Assembly: GCA_030591565.1 (NCBI GenBank)
Contig: JAUVAU010000014.1
Coordinates: 1 to 45,690 of the forward strand
Reading direction: 5' to 3'
DNA from: Deltaproteobacteria bacterium
Lineage (GTDB): Bacteria; Desulfobacterota; Deferrisomatia; Deferrisomatales; BM512
DNA: 45,690 nt
The notes under the pieces were generated by a model. The model ran no database searches, was not told the origin of the DNA, and was given only the letters and a program-made list of their open reading frames with translations. Below are positions 36,476-45,340 of this stretch, piece by piece (within the stretch, counting starts at the first letter, position 1; the number at the start of each line of letters is the position of its first letter). A program made the translations under genes and the position numbers.

Positions 36476-37624
36476 ATGGATGATAAAATAGCAAAAAAGC
36501 AGCTTGACGATGTGCTCGCCAGCGAGCGTGAGCGTATCGACGAGCTGGACACCAACCTCCTGGAGCTGCTTGCCAAGCGAAGGGATGCGATAAACCGCGT
36601 GGCCAGCCTCAAGAGGGAGCATGGTCTGGCCGTCTATCACCCGGCGCGGGAAGAAGACCTCATCTCCAAGCGGCGCGCCCAGGCCGGACGCCTTGACCTC
36701 GACCCCGATATGATCGAGGAGATCTTTCGCAAGGTGCTTCGCGGCTCGCGCATCACCCAGACCAGATCCCTCGCCGACAAGGCGGTGAAACCGGGAGCCA
36801 CCGTGCTGATGGTCGGCGGTCTCGGCGCCATGGGCCAATGCCTGGGCCAGTGGTTCTCCTCGGCGGGCTACACCGTGCGCGTTCTGGACAAGGAAGACTG
36901 GGACAACGCGGAAAAACTCTGCCAGGGTGTCGATCTGGCGCTGCTGTCGGTCCCAATCGCGGTAACCGAGCAGACCGCCCGGCGCATCTCCAAGTTCATC
37001 TCCCCCGCTTGCGTACTGGCCGATATCACCTCCAACAAGGCCGGACCGCTAAAAGCGATGCTCAAGGCGCACCCCGGCCCGGTACTGGGGCTGCACCCGA
37101 TGTTTGGCCCGACGACCCACGCGCTGGACAAACAGATAGTGGTCGTGACACAGGGGCGCGATGGGGATAGCTGCCGGTGGGTGGTGGACCAGTTTGCCGA
37201 TTGGGGCGCGGTGATAGTGAACGCCGAGGCGGAGGAGCACGACGCCGCGATGGACGTGGTGCAGGGGCTTCGCCACTTCGCGACCTTCGCGTTCGGCCAG
37301 TTTCTGAGCAGGAGCGACATCGACCTTGAGCGCACGCTGGAGTTCTCAAGCCCCATCTACCGGCTGGAGCTTGGCATGGTCGGCAGGCTCTTTGCCCAGG
37401 ACCCGGAACTCTACGCCGACATCATCTTCTCCAGCCCGCAAAGACGCGAACTGCTTTGCCGCTACGTGGAGGGGTTGGCCCAAAACATTGAGGTATTGAG
37501 AAATGCCGACGTTGACGCTTTTCTGGAAGAATTCAAGCGCATCGCCGAATGGTTCGGCCCCTTTAGCGACCAGGCCATACGCGAATCCACCTTCCTCATC
37601 GACAAGATGATCGAGAGATTCTAG
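36476..37624 (+). CDS. tyrA: Bifunctional chorismate mutase/prephenate dehydrogenase (T-protein)
   Basis: A 382-residue enzyme converting chorismate to prephenate and then to 4-hydroxyphenylpyruvate for tyrosine. Residues about 10-95 are an AroQ chorismate mutase with RIDELDTNLLELLAKRRDA (catalytic Arg and Lys in the long helix). A Rossmann domain (VLMVGGLGAMGQCLGQWF) and the dehydrogenase helical domain follow, with the LGLHPMFGP active-site block. This fusion is typical of enterobacteria and some other groups and is notable elsewhere. AAGGG precedes the ATG. The next gene's ATG directly abuts the stop. Confidence 0.93.
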   Translation: MDDKIAKKQLDDVLASERERIDELDTNLLELLAKRRDAINRVASLKREHGLAVYHPAREEDLISKRRAQAGRLDLDPDMIEEIFRKVLRGSRITQTRSLADKAVKPGATVLMVGGLGAMGQCLGQWFSSAGYTVRVLDKEDWDNAEKLCQGVDLALLSVPIAVTEQTARRISKFISPACVLADITSNKAGPLKAMLKAHPGPVLGLHPMFGPTTHALDKQIVVVTQGRDGDSCRWVVDQFADWGAVIVNAEAEEHDAAMDVVQGLRHFATFAFGQFLSRSDIDLERTLEFSSPIYRLELGMVGRLFAQDPELYADIIFSSPQRRELLCRYVEGLAQNIEVLRNADVDAFLEEFKRIAEWFGPFSDQAIRESTFLIDKMIERF

Positions 37625-37894
37625 ATGGGCGCGGAGCGAAACATTTCAAATGAGGAAGTAGCGGAAATCAAAGTTGAAATACCAGAGGGACACTATCATC
37701 TGCGCACGACGATAAAATTTGTGGACGGCACGAGCCTCACCTTCCAGGAGGCCACTGTGGCAAATCTGGTTCGTGCATTTATTGACGTCAAGACCCATCC
37801 AACCAAAACAAGGGCCACCTTGAAGGGCCGACCAGTTTCTGCTGGTAAAAAGGGCTACGCCAAGTGGCAACTAATCGAAGAGGAAGAGGCTTAA
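37625..37894 (+). CDS. Small hypothetical protein coupled to tyrA
   Basis: An 89-residue protein whose ATG follows the tyrA stop without a gap, so it is translationally coupled. It has no signal peptide or membrane segment. It reads as a short beta-alpha domain: HYHLRTTIKFVDGTSLTFQE, a helix (VANLVRAFIDVKTHP) and a basic stretch with KGRPVSAGKKGYAKWQL. Function unknown; a small ligand-binding or regulatory domain is possible. Slightly more AT-rich than tyrA. Confidence 0.65.
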   Translation: MGAERNISNEEVAEIKVEIPEGHYHLRTTIKFVDGTSLTFQEATVANLVRAFIDVKTHPTKTRATLKGRPVSAGKKGYAKWQLIEEEEA

Positions 37895-37897
37895 AGA

Positions 37898-38365
37898 ATG
37901 AACAAACTTTTTACCGCAGCGGCAATATTCACCCTGGTTCTTTGTTGTACCCTGGCCGCCAACGCCCGTATGGCCAGTGATCAGGATGACAACGCCCAGG
38001 CTGCCAACAACAGCGATGCCAATATCGAGCAGGCCAAAGCAGCAGCATTGAGCTGGCTTCCCCTGATAGACTCCGGGGCCTACGCTGAAAGTTGGGACGA
38101 GTCCTCCGAACTTTTTCGCGAGTCACTGGGTAAAGCAAAATGGGAAACTTCGATGACGGTCTTCAGAAAGCCCTTCGGGAGTGTCCTGAGCAGAGAGTTC
38201 AAAAGCGCCGAATACAAAACCAGCCTGGACGGCGCACCCGATGGCGAATACGTCATCCTCCAGTTCACCACCTCCTTTGCGAACAAAGCAGCGGCCCTCG
38301 AACTGGTGACGCCCAAAAAAGACTCGGATGGAGTGTGGCGGGTGACGGGGTACTACGTTAAATAG
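37898..38365 (+). CDS. Secreted DUF4019-family protein
   Basis: A 155-residue protein with a signal peptide (MNKLFTAAAIFTLVLCCTLA) followed by a domain with LSWLPLIDSGAYAESWDESS, W-E-T-S, and a final WRVTGYYVK, the recognisable DUF4019 pattern (NTF2-like fold, unknown function). It starts three bases after the preceding gene and is the last gene of the tyrA run; repeat copy B follows. Confidence 0.8.
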   Translation: MNKLFTAAAIFTLVLCCTLAANARMASDQDDNAQAANNSDANIEQAKAAALSWLPLIDSGAYAESWDESSELFRESLGKAKWETSMTVFRKPFGSVLSREFKSAEYKTSLDGAPDGEYVILQFTTSFANKAAALELVTPKKDSDGVWRVTGYYVK

Positions 38366-38392
38366 TGAAACGGGTTGGGATACTACAGGACT

Positions 38393-38611
38393 CAGGCTGT
38401 TGACAAAGGTAGATTGGCTGGAAAATTGTCTGCTCGCAACTATCTGTCTATCTACTTACCCAGCCTGGCTGATTGCTGACAAGGGCTGGATTTTCTTCGA
38501 GAACAAGGAAGGTGACAAGAAATGACCGGAGGAATACTTATCGTATTTCGAGGATCATTTCTTAGCCTGACGAAGTCAATCGGAGAAAAGACAGACTTTG
38601 CCAGCGATCTG
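38393..38611 (+). repeat. Interspersed hairpin-rich repeat, copy B
   Basis: A 219-bp non-coding block between the convergent DUF4019 and maf genes. It has the left module of copy A (CAGGCTGTTGACAAAGGTAGA ... CAGCCTG, here given only as its first 20 and last 7 bases) and the conserved right module GACCGGAGGAATACT...TTTCGAGGATCATTTC...AGCCTGACGAAGTCAATCGGAG, but lacks the three-hairpin insert. Ends like copy A: CAGCGATCTG. Confidence 0.82.
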
Positions 38612-38615
38612 GGTA

Positions 38616-39194
38616 CTAGAGCACTTCCACCCCCAACTCCTCCAGCATTTCGGTGAGCAGGATGAGCGGCAAGCCGATGAGCGAGGTGTAGTCGCGCCCT
38701 TCCATCCCGCGCATCAGCGCCACGCCCAACCCTTCAATCATAAATGAACCCGCGCAGCCAAAGGGTTTGTCGTGGCGAACGTAGTTGACGATCTGTGCCT
38801 GGGTGAGGGGTTTGAGGTGTACGATGAAGAGTTCGCTGCGCACCAGCTGCTCTTCCCCCCTGACCAGCGCCAGCCCGGTGTGGAAGTGGACTGTGTTGCC
38901 CGACATCCGGGTCAGTTGCGCCACCGCCCCTGCTTCATCTCCGGCTTTTCCCAGCAGTTCACCATCGAGGTCGGCCACTTGATCGGAGCCAATGATAAGG
39001 GCATCGGGATAGCGGGCGGCGAGGCTCCGTGCCTTTCCAACCGCACGTAGTTCGGACAACCCGGCGGGGGAGGAAGCGGAGACGCTTCCTTCATCAAAGT
39101 CGGGGGTGTCCGCCATGAATTCAAGGCCAAGCCGCTCCAATAATTCCCGGCGAAAGGGGCTGGTGGAGGCCAGAATGATTTTTTTCACGCCCAT
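38616..39194 (-). CDS. maf: Maf-family nucleotide pyrophosphatase (YceF type)
   Basis: A 192-residue house-cleaning enzyme that hydrolyses modified or non-canonical nucleoside triphosphates to monophosphates. The N-terminal ILASTSPFRRELLERLGL and the central SDQVA motif (not ADTVV) place it in the YceF-like subgroup, which prefers m7GTP. The start overlaps the dus stop by ten bases; a GTG two codons later is an alternative. The stop lies four bases from repeat copy B. Confidence 0.92.
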   Translation of the reverse strand: MGVKKIILASTSPFRRELLERLGLEFMADTPDFDEGSVSASSPAGLSELRAVGKARSLAARYPDALIIGSDQVADLDGELLGKAGDEAGAVAQLTRMSGNTVHFHTGLALVRGEEQLVRSELFIVHLKPLTQAQIVNYVRHDKPFGCAGSFMIEGLGVALMRGMEGRDYTSLIGLPLILLTEMLEELGVEVL

Positions 39195-40222
39195 CCCGTA
39201 AACTCCTTATCTGCCCTGATGAAAAACTTTTCGGCCCTCTTGACCGCCGCCTCCATCGTAGTCGCACCCTGCACCTTGGTGACCAGCGTGTGGCCGAATT
39301 TGTAGTTGGCTGCGTAGTAGTGGGTGAACTCTTTTAGCCTGCCCAGCCGTCGTTCCGGCGAAAAGCTCTCCTCCAGCAGCTCCACAAACCGCTTGTAGAC
39401 GCCGGGAAGGTCCGGGGCCTCACACCCCTGCCCCACGCCGTAAATTTCCCTGGCGATCCGGGCAAAGAGCCAGGGGGTTGTCGGCGCGCCGCGCCCTATC
39501 ATCAGGCCATCGGCGTTACTGGCCTTGAGGCAAGCCCGCGCGTCCTCCACGCTGAAGATCGAGCCGTTGGCGATAACCGGCACACCCACCGCCTCCTTCA
39601 CCTTGCTGATCCACTCCCACCTGGGCTTTCGCCCGTAGGGCTCGCCCCTGAGCCGCGCATGTACATGTATGAGATCGACCCCCTCGCCCTCCAGCATGCG
39701 GACGAAGTCGATCAGCGCCCTTTCATCCAGTTTTTCACCCAGCCGTATCTTGGCCGAGAGCGGCAACGCGGTCGCACTCCTCGCCGCCGCCACAACCCCG
39801 GCGGCCCTGTCGGGCGTTTCCATCAACTTGCTTCCCGCACCCCTCCTGCGTATCAGCGGCGCGGGGCAGCCCAGATTGATATCCACCATATCCGCGCCAA
39901 GCCGCTCAACGATCTTTACCGCCCTCGCGGTCTCCTCCGGCTCGGAAGCCAGGAGTTGATAGCAGAGCGGCTTTTCTTCGGGGGTGCGTTTGAGAAAGGG
40001 GGAACGCTCGGGATTTTCGCCGACGGTGAGGGTCTTGGCCGAGAGCATCTCGGTAAAGAGGCAGCCCACCGGGCCAAGCTCCAGTATCAACCTCCTCAAT
40101 GCGGTGTGGCTGAGCCCCGCCATGGGGGCGAGAAAGAGCGGCGGCGAGCAGTTAAGCGAACCCAGGGAAAGCACTCTGGCTGGGGCTACCGGATCAACGG
40201 CTGGGGTGATTTCGGAGTCCAT
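39185..40222 (-). CDS. tRNA-dihydrouridine synthase
   Basis: A 345-residue FMN enzyme reducing uridines in the tRNA D-loop. Visible blocks: LAPMAGLSHTALRRLI (FMN loop), INLGCPAP with the catalytic Cys, KIRLGEK, HVHAR with the phosphate site, and VIANGSIFS / GLMIGRGA in the C-terminal part of the barrel. Which uridine it modifies (DusA, B or C type) is not clear, though the overall layout is DusB-like. The start lies 37 bases inside the preceding gene, with AAGGG upstream. Confidence 0.92.
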   Translation of the reverse strand: MDSEITPAVDPVAPARVLSLGSLNCSPPLFLAPMAGLSHTALRRLILELGPVGCLFTEMLSAKTLTVGENPERSPFLKRTPEEKPLCYQLLASEPEETARAVKIVERLGADMVDINLGCPAPLIRRRGAGSKLMETPDRAAGVVAAARSATALPLSAKIRLGEKLDERALIDFVRMLEGEGVDLIHVHARLRGEPYGRKPRWEWISKVKEAVGVPVIANGSIFSVEDARACLKASNADGLMIGRGAPTTPWLFARIAREIYGVGQGCEAPDLPGVYKRFVELLEESFSPERRLGRLKEFTHYYAANYKFGHTLVTKVQGATTMEAAVKRAEKFFIRADKEFTGWA

Positions 40223-41451
40223 AAACCCTTGACCTTTATGGGTGTCTCAGCGGTTGTGGGCGCATTGAGGCCGGTGGCGGTCCAGTGTATGTCCGTCCCC
40301 TTTACCCCAATCGTAGCCAACACCTTCTCCCAGCCAAAGCCGGAATGGACAGCCTCCAGCCGCCACACCGCCCTGGCCGTGGAAACCGACTGCAACTTCA
40401 CCGTGGAGAACTCACTGACCTTGCCAAGCGCCGTCTCGATTATCTCCAATTGCGCGGGACCGCTCATCCCCTCCACCTCGACCTCAAGAAAGGCCAGCGT
40501 CCGACCCATGCTCCAGCCCGACTTGACCAACTGGGCGTAGAGCGATTGGAAGAGCCTCTCTGCGACCTTTTCCACACCAGCGCTTGTCGCCGAATCCTCG
40601 TCGGGACCGCGCCCGATGAACTTCGCCTCCGAGCGGATGAACCACTGACCGTCGCGCACATCCATCATGCCGCCCTCGGCCACCAGCTCCACCTTCACCT
40701 CGGCGGGGCCCTCCGGCACCTCTTCAACTTCCTCCCCGGCCAGCTCATCCGCCTCCACTATGGGGTTCCCCTCCTCATCCAGCTCGGGGGGTGGAGGACC
40801 CGCATAGACCCACGCGACCAGATGGTCGGCCTTCTCAAGACCATAAAAGCGCAGCTCGCCGATATTCACCTCCGGGTCGACCGCGCCCCCATAAAGGGTG
40901 GCGTCGATCCCCTCCTGGCCCAGGCGGCGAACCAGGATGGTTGCTGCCCTGACAGAAGATTCGTCACCACCGCTACCAACGAGCACGCGGGGCGACCTCT
41001 CCAGCCTCAGCACCTCAAGGCCGCGTTTTTCAAGCGTTGAGAGCAACCTGGCGCGGTCGATACTCGCATTGATGAAGAGGCGAAAGCGCTGGGGAGGGTC
41101 CGTCTCACCCGGAAGGCTCTCCACCTCCACGGAGTCGTCATCCTCGACCCCCTCGGAGTCGATGGTGTAACGGGATATGAAGCTGTTGGCGTTGTCGGAG
41201 ATGAATTTGCGGATGTTGCGGTCTTGGCTCAACTGGTCGGCGGTGACATGTCGCCGGGCGATCGTCAGCACCGCCTCGGCGAGCGCCGCGTACAGGGCTC
41301 CCTTCCTGGCGGAGGAGACATCCCCATCCGTAATTCGCACGGTTACTTCGGCTGACACTGCGCCAAAGGCGAAAACGGCGGTTGCAAAAAAGACAACCGC
41401 CGCCAGTGCGCACGTGAAGTACCGTCTAGAAGTTTTCGTAGATCGCCTCAA
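40186..41451 (-). CDS. Secreted protein of unknown function downstream of hfq
   Basis: A 421-residue protein with a twin-Arg-rich N-terminus and signal peptide (hydrophobic about 13-33). The region about 35-110 (VTVRITDGDVSSARKGALYAALAEAVLTIA in outline) recalls the N-domain of FlgT-like/LPP20-type envelope proteins, where short-chain alternation precedes a helix of Ala and Glu; this resemblance is weak. An acidic linker (about 225-250) divides it from a C-terminal alpha/beta domain. The start is TTG, 26 bases inside hfq, and no better start exists in frame. It is translated with hfq and dus. Confidence 0.7.
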   Translation of the reverse strand: MRRSTKTSRRYFTCALAAVVFFATAVFAFGAVSAEVTVRITDGDVSSARKGALYAALAEAVLTIARRHVTADQLSQDRNIRKFISDNANSFISRYTIDSEGVEDDDSVEVESLPGETDPPQRFRLFINASIDRARLLSTLEKRGLEVLRLERSPRVLVGSGGDESSVRAATILVRRLGQEGIDATLYGGAVDPEVNIGELRFYGLEKADHLVAWVYAGPPPPELDEEGNPIVEADELAGEEVEEVPEGPAEVKVELVAEGGMMDVRDGQWFIRSEAKFIGRGPDEDSATSAGVEKVAERLFQSLYAQLVKSGWSMGRTLAFLEVEVEGMSGPAQLEIIETALGKVSEFSTVKLQSVSTARAVWRLEAVHSGFGWEKVLATIGVKGTDIHWTATGLNAPTTAETPIKVKGLWTPKSPQPLIR

Positions 41452-41668
41452 ATTTCTTCAGCGGCTGGAAAGGCCGTACAAACGCTACGGCGTGTTTGTA
41501 AAGTAAATGGTAGTTCTCACCGGATTTCAGGACGATGCAGAAATTATCGAAGGCTTTGAGCATCCCTTCCATCTCTTCACCGGAGACCATCTGGATCGTG
41601 ACCCGAACTTTTTCGCGGCGGATGTTGTTTAGGAATTGATCCTGAATATTTATCTTGGTTTTGACCAT
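41426..41668 (-). CDS. hfq: RNA chaperone Hfq
   Basis: An 80-residue Sm-like protein that forms a hexamer pairing small RNAs with mRNAs. Sm1 is KVRVTIQMVSGEEMEGMLKAFD and Sm2 has the hallmark YKHAV (residues 57-61); the N-terminal IQDQFLNNIRREK is typical. Family proteins usually have KHAI; here Val replaces Ile, which is conservative. AGGAGGGG precedes the ATG. The 148-base gap from miaA may hold its own promoter, but none is clear. It is in the conserved mutL-miaA-hfq order. Confidence 0.95.
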   Translation of the reverse strand: MVKTKINIQDQFLNNIRREKVRVTIQMVSGEEMEGMLKAFDNFCIVLKSGENYHLLYKHAVAFVRPFQPLKKFEAIYENF

Positions 41669-41816
41669 AATCCCCTCCTGTGGGGCAATGCATAGTGGAG
41701 CAAGATCAATAAAATTAAGGTCTCACGACCGATAACGATCAACCACCACACCAAATAAAAAAATATAAATGCGGGTACGCCTTCACCCGACTTAACAATG
41801 TTACGACCAAGCAATT

Positions 41817-42767
41817 TTATTGCAAGAAATTTTTGGCTTTTTCGTAAATTAGTTCTTCCGCCCCCGGCTCCACCCAGGTAATCTCCATCTTGCGAAACCA
41901 TGTCATCTGCCTTTTCGCAAAGCGGCGGGTCTGCGCCCTTATCTCCTCTTTCACCCCTTCCAGGTCGCCACCCTCCCCCCTACTACCGCTAATATAGCCG
42001 CAAAGCTGACGATAGCCAATGGCGCTCAGGGGAGAAAGTTCGGGCGAATATCCACGGTCCAGCATTGAGCGCACCTCTCCCGGCCACCCCTGGGCAAACA
42101 TCGCGTCAACCCTCGCATTGATCCGCCGGTAGAGAAGGTCGCGCCCAACGTCCATACCTAATATGAGGGCGTTGAATTTCTTTTCTTTGAAGCCATGCTC
42201 GGCCTGGAGGGCGGAGAGGGGTTTACCGGTTGCGCGCCACACTTCCAGGGCGCGGATGATCCGGCTCCGGTCGTTGGGGTGCAGCTTTTCGGCGGCTACC
42301 GGGTCGGCCTCTTCAAGTTCGCTCCACAAACTGGCCGCGCCGCCACCCTCCCAGCTCTCTTCCAGTTCACCCCTGACTTTTTCATCCCTGCCCGGTCCGG
42401 GGGCCAACCCTTCCAGAAGTACCTTTATATACAGTGCGGTGCCGCCAACCACCAGCACCACCTTGTCCCTTGCCGTGATATCGCCAATCGCTTCGGTGGC
42501 GTCAACAAGATAGCGCCCCACATGGTAGTGCTCGTCAATGTCCACTATATCAATGAGATGATGGATGACGCCGCTGCGTTCTTCCATAGTGGGCTTGGCG
42601 GTGCCGATGTCCAGCCCCCGGTATATCTGCATGGAGTCGGCCGAGACGATTTCACCCCCAAGCCGCCTGGCGAGCGCAATGGAGGCTCCCGTCTTGCCCG
42701 ACGCGGTGGGCCCGGTGATGACGATGATCCTGGGGAGACCGTTTTTGTCTGTGGTTTTATTCATCAT
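41817..42767 (-). CDS. miaA: tRNA dimethylallyltransferase
   Basis: MiaA prenylates A37 in tRNAs reading codons that begin with U. The 316-residue protein has a P-loop (ITGPTASGKTG), the SADSMQIYRGLDIGTAKPT block that binds substrate, and the C-terminal tRNA-binding domain with GYRQLCGYI and TRRFAKRQMTWFRK. It starts four bases after mutL and is followed by hfq. Confidence 0.95.
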   Translation of the reverse strand: MMNKTTDKNGLPRIIVITGPTASGKTGASIALARRLGGEIVSADSMQIYRGLDIGTAKPTMEERSGVIHHLIDIVDIDEHYHVGRYLVDATEAIGDITARDKVVLVVGGTALYIKVLLEGLAPGPGRDEKVRGELEESWEGGGAASLWSELEEADPVAAEKLHPNDRSRIIRALEVWRATGKPLSALQAEHGFKEKKFNALILGMDVGRDLLYRRINARVDAMFAQGWPGEVRSMLDRGYSPELSPLSAIGYRQLCGYISGSRGEGGDLEGVKEEIRAQTRRFAKRQMTWFRKMEITWVEPGAEELIYEKAKNFLQ

Positions 42768-42771
42768 GAAA

Positions 42772-44631
42772 TCAGCGACGATGGAAGAGGCGCTCCACCG
42801 CCTCCCTGCCGAGCCGCAGGATGAGCGGCCTGCCGTGGGGGCAGTGCGTGGGGTTTTGCAATCCGCCCAGTTGGGTGAGCAGCGCTACTACCTCGCTGGG
42901 GGTTAACCTCCTTCTGGCCTTTACCGCCGCCGAACAGGCAGCGCGGGCAGCCCACTTCTCGGTCATATCGGCATGCAAGTCCCTCGCGGCGTTCTCATCG
43001 TCGGACAGGGCATCCTTGACTATCGCCGTTATCTGAGCCGAAGTAAGCCCCTTGGGAGCTTCAATCACCGAGAGGCTCCGGCTGCCAAAGGGCTGGGAGG
43101 TAAAGCCGATCGTTGCGAGGGCTTCTTTGCGTTCTTCGTAAACGGCCATCTCATCGGCTGAACACTCCACGACCACCGGCACCAACAGCTGCTGAGCCGG
43201 GCTGTTGGCCGCGTTGACCGCGTTGACCGAAGAACCGGCCGAAGGCTGTAGCAGCTTCTCATACAACACCCGCTCATGGGCTGCGTGCTGGTCGATCAAC
43301 ACCAGTTCGCGCGTACCCTCATCCTCAAAGAGGAGGTATGTGGCGTCAAAGGAGCCAAGGGGGCGAAGGTTTCCATAGACGCACTCTATTGCCGCGGCCT
43401 CGCCCTGGGCAGCGCTGTCGTAGCGGGGGACCCTGGGGGAAAAGGGCAGGCCACCCTTGGTCCGGTGTGGGGAAAAGCTCCCCTGCCCCGCCCCGGCGCG
43501 GAGAGAAGCCCCGTAACCGGCCAGCGCCTCGGCGACCCTGTCGGCTCCCCTTTTATCCGGGTCGTGGTCCTTTGTCGCGCCCGCCGACCAGGGGGAGGGG
43601 TTTGCCGGGAGAGCTTCGCTGTCACCACCACCGACCGCCCAGGGGGAGGCGGAGAGCGCCTTGGCTATATTGCCCGACACCCAGCCGAACAAGCGGCCCT
43701 CGTCGGCAAAACGCACTTCGCGTTTGGCGGGGTGTACGTTCACGTCCACCTCACCGGGTGGAAGCTCCAGCCAGAGGAGCGCCACCGGGTAGCGCCCGCT
43801 CCCTATCAACCCCCGGTATCCATCCATGACCGCCCTGAACAACAACCGGTCGCTAACCGCCCTGCGATTTACGAAGAGCTTGATTCCATTTGAGCGGCCC
43901 CTGCCCTCGTGGGGGGCGCTGAAGGCAAACCTCAACCTGCGCTCGCCGCTTGCGACGCTAACCCAGTAGAGTTTCGACCCGCCGGTCAACTCATCGGCCC
44001 TGGCCTCGACACCCTGATCGGGCGGAAGGGCAAGCAGCTTCCTGCCGTCACTCTCCAGCTCAATCCCCACAGCGGGGTTCACAAGGGCAATTTTACCCAC
44101 AATGTCCACTATGTTTCTAAGCTCGGTGGCGTCGGTCTTCAGGAATTTAAGGCGTGCCGGAGTATTGTAGAAGAGGTCCTCGGCCTGGATGCTGGTGCCG
44201 GGAGGTCCGGCCACCGCCTCGCTGGAAGCAACGGCGCCGCCCTCAACCGTCAACCTTGTCGCCCCATCTGAGTCCCTGGTGCGAGTGGTAAGAACCATGC
44301 GGGAGACCGAAGCAATGGTGGGCAGCGCCTCGCCCCTGAAACCCAGCGTCCTTATATCGTCCAGATCTTCAATCCCGGAGATCTTGCTGGTGGCGTGACG
44401 CTTTAGTGAGAGTGCAGCCTCCCCGGCGCTCATTCCCGCGCCATCGTCAGCGACCGCTATTGATTCTTTGCCCGCGCGCTTTACTTGAATTGATACGTGC
44501 CGCGCTCCGGCATCTATGGAATTCTCCACCAGCTCCTTGACCACGCTTGCGGGCCTCTCTACAACTTCGCCCGCAGCGATCTTATTGGCGACTTCTTCCG
44601 GCAGAACGATTATTTTACTTTCAGTCTTCAT
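42772..44631 (-). CDS. mutL: DNA mismatch repair protein MutL (endonuclease type)
   Basis: A 619-residue ATPase that links MutS to downstream repair. GHKL motifs are NKIAAGEVVERPASVVKELV, DDGAGM and GFRGEALPTI. The C-terminal domain contains DQHAAHERVLYE (DQHA-xx-E-xxxx-E), an ACSA block and CPHGRP, the nuclease-site signatures of MutL proteins from organisms without MutH. It therefore probably nicks DNA itself. The ATG at 44631 is favoured by GGAGG upstream and gives the standard N-terminus; 17 further in-frame codons upstream look non-coding. Confidence 0.96.
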   Translation of the reverse strand: MKTESKIIVLPEEVANKIAAGEVVERPASVVKELVENSIDAGARHVSIQVKRAGKESIAVADDGAGMSAGEAALSLKRHATSKISGIEDLDDIRTLGFRGEALPTIASVSRMVLTTRTRDSDGATRLTVEGGAVASSEAVAGPPGTSIQAEDLFYNTPARLKFLKTDATELRNIVDIVGKIALVNPAVGIELESDGRKLLALPPDQGVEARADELTGGSKLYWVSVASGERRLRFAFSAPHEGRGRSNGIKLFVNRRAVSDRLLFRAVMDGYRGLIGSGRYPVALLWLELPPGEVDVNVHPAKREVRFADEGRLFGWVSGNIAKALSASPWAVGGGDSEALPANPSPWSAGATKDHDPDKRGADRVAEALAGYGASLRAGAGQGSFSPHRTKGGLPFSPRVPRYDSAAQGEAAAIECVYGNLRPLGSFDATYLLFEDEGTRELVLIDQHAAHERVLYEKLLQPSAGSSVNAVNAANSPAQQLLVPVVVECSADEMAVYEERKEALATIGFTSQPFGSRSLSVIEAPKGLTSAQITAIVKDALSDDENAARDLHADMTEKWAARAACSAAVKARRRLTPSEVVALLTQLGGLQNPTHCPHGRPLILRLGREAVERLFHRR

Positions 44632-45340
44632 GGCGCCCAAAACCTCCTCGCGCACTCTAACATTCGACGCCCTTCTCCTCAAGCGAGGCGATGGTAAATA
44701 ATGCCGATCAACTTGTCTCTATCTAAACAGTCAAAATTTTCAAATTGTGAAACAACCACCGCCAGAGATTGTTATTCAGCACTCTACTCAATGAAATGCA
44801 GCCCCTTGATTGCGTTCGTTTTTCAGTAGTAATTTTTACCTTGGCTTTTTTTAAATTTAAGCCCCCGAGTTAGGGATTTTCTCACGGTCCCAGGCGACCA
44901 TAACCATTACAGTAAGGCTGGTATTGCTTGCATAATGTCGCTCGAATAGCTACACTTCGCAACAAATTCGGCAAAGGATTTTGCAAACCTCAGCGTTTCG
45001 GGGGGTTGCGATGTTTGCATATATGATGTTTTGAGACTTGACACCGGATTTAAACCGCTGTTATGATCCGGCATCATTGTACGTGTAGACTGTGATAACT
45101 CGGGATTGTCCGGGCAGGTTGGGCATCCGAATTACGTGAGATAAATAGTCAGAAAGCGAAAATCGGAAAAAACCAAACCGCACGCAAAAGGAGGTCTGAC
45201 GCTCGAGCAATCATTCGTAAACATTTTAAAAGCAGTGAAATGTAGCAAACAAGCAAATTAACTAACGAAAAGAACAACATGAATGCGCCGAGGGGCGCAC
45301 CACAGTTGTGTTTTAACAACCCATCAGGAGGAACAAAAGA
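44632..45340. other. 709-bp intergenic region with the porin leader
   Basis: AT-rich gap between divergent mutL and the porin-like gene. It contains the promoter at 45038-45067 and a leader of about 265 bases. Near the end are two small hairpins: TGCGCC-GAGG-GGCGCA (45283-45298) and GTTGT-GTTTTA-ACAAC (45305-45320). A 21-codon frame (45279-45344) overlaps the porin start. No repeat copy, tRNA or mutL promoter was recognised. Confidence 0.6.
45038..45067 (+). promoter_or_regulatory. Strong sigma70-type promoter of the porin-like gene
   Basis: TTGACA (45038-45043, perfect) and TATGAT (45062-45067, 5/6) with an 18-base spacer. Predicted transcription start near 45074. Confidence 0.65.

Noticed and set aside
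41650-41901. An 83-codon frame between miaA and hfq with a hydrophobic stretch
   Set aside because: It overlaps the miaA 3' end and the hfq start and lacks a ribosome site; the hydrophobic run comes from AT-rich promoter DNA.
44702-45030. tRNA or small RNA gene in the porin upstream gap
   Set aside because: No cloverleaf or terminator-bounded hairpin was found by eye, though a small RNA cannot be excluded.
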